From NCBI GenBank assembly GCA_964461295.1, contig CAYWTX010000541.1, forward strand, positions 1 through 16,524: DNA of 16,524 nucleotides, given 5' to 3'. A program made the position numbers and the translations under genes. Under the pieces are notes generated by a model, which made no database searches, was not told the origin of the DNA, and was given only the letters and a program-made list of their open reading frames with translations. This DNA comes from CAYWTX01 sp964461295. GTDB lineage: Bacteria > Planctomycetota > Phycisphaerae > SM23-33. Every line of letters begins with the position of its first letter. Position 1 is the stretch's first letter. Shown here piece after piece: positions 16,409 to 16,524 of the stretch.

Positions 16409-16524
16409 AGGTCAAGACTCGCAGCCACAAGGACTTCCGCGCCGGGGAGGCTGCTTTTTTCTTGGAGTGCGGCGGCCACGGACGCCGCGGTGGCGTTCTC
16501 CCGCACCAGGCCGCGTCCGGCCGA
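16363..16524 (-). other. Open frame running off the window, possible true 5' part of the propeller gene
   Basis: From the window edge the minus strand reads SAGRGLVRENATAASVAAAL, QEKSSLPGAEVLVAASLDLC, QKK, then after the A7 run MSLTWTSTRG and TGA at 16365-16363. The part before the A7 run looks like a real amphipathic protein segment. The part after it overlaps the propeller frame and looks like non-coding sequence. It may be the upstream part of the propeller gene separated by a one-base slip, or the end of another gene. Confidence 0.4.

Overview
The window is GC-rich bacterial DNA with strong G/C preference at third codon positions. I read it as a member of the Planctomycetota or a close PVC relative, as an inference only. 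The support is a pyrophosphatase of the divergent subfamily I associate with Bacteroidetes and Planctomycetes, several exported PQQ/beta-propeller and polysaccharide-lyase proteins, and a composite palindromic intergenic repeat that resembles elements I recall from such genomes. No rRNA, tRNA, CRISPR array, transposase or integrase was seen.

Left part (1-6600): the end of an MFS transporter (+) converges on a minus-strand housekeeping group read rpsU > rsfS > argS > yceH-like. A 59-nt imperfect inverted repeat lies between rsfS and argS. Inside argS is a block of about 250 bp with clearly different codon use. Upstream of rpsU on the same strand is hppA, a membrane pyrophosphatase with a predicted signal peptide and a soluble N-terminal stretch. 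Its predicted promoter is back to back with that of a YbgC-type thioesterase.

Middle (6600-9630): on the plus strand, a thioesterase, an extended SDR and a classical SDR; the two SDR genes overlap by ATGA. Converging on them is a minus-strand class I methyltransferase that carries a signal peptide. Between it and the next gene are a hairpin and a doubtful 34-codon ORF.

Right part (9630-16524): an exported heparinase II/III-like (alginate-lyase-like) protein on plus, then about 740 bp of low-gene-density DNA. This DNA holds a five-unit GC-rich tandem repeat, a composite palindromic repeat and a decayed coding remnant with Asp/Asn-rich loops. The last 3.7 kb is one compact minus-strand operon: beta-propeller protein > 57-residue exported microprotein > exported PQQ-like propeller > QueG/reductive-dehalogenase-like double [4Fe-4S] protein. 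Its junctions are a 9-nt gap and two ATGA overlaps. The propeller gene's 5' end is uncertain because its frame closes at a run of seven A's, beyond which another frame stays open to the window edge.

Most of the window is ordinary. The parts most worth checking are the four-gene operon with its microprotein, the mosaic patch in argS, and the exported methyltransferase with an altered metal-ligand position.
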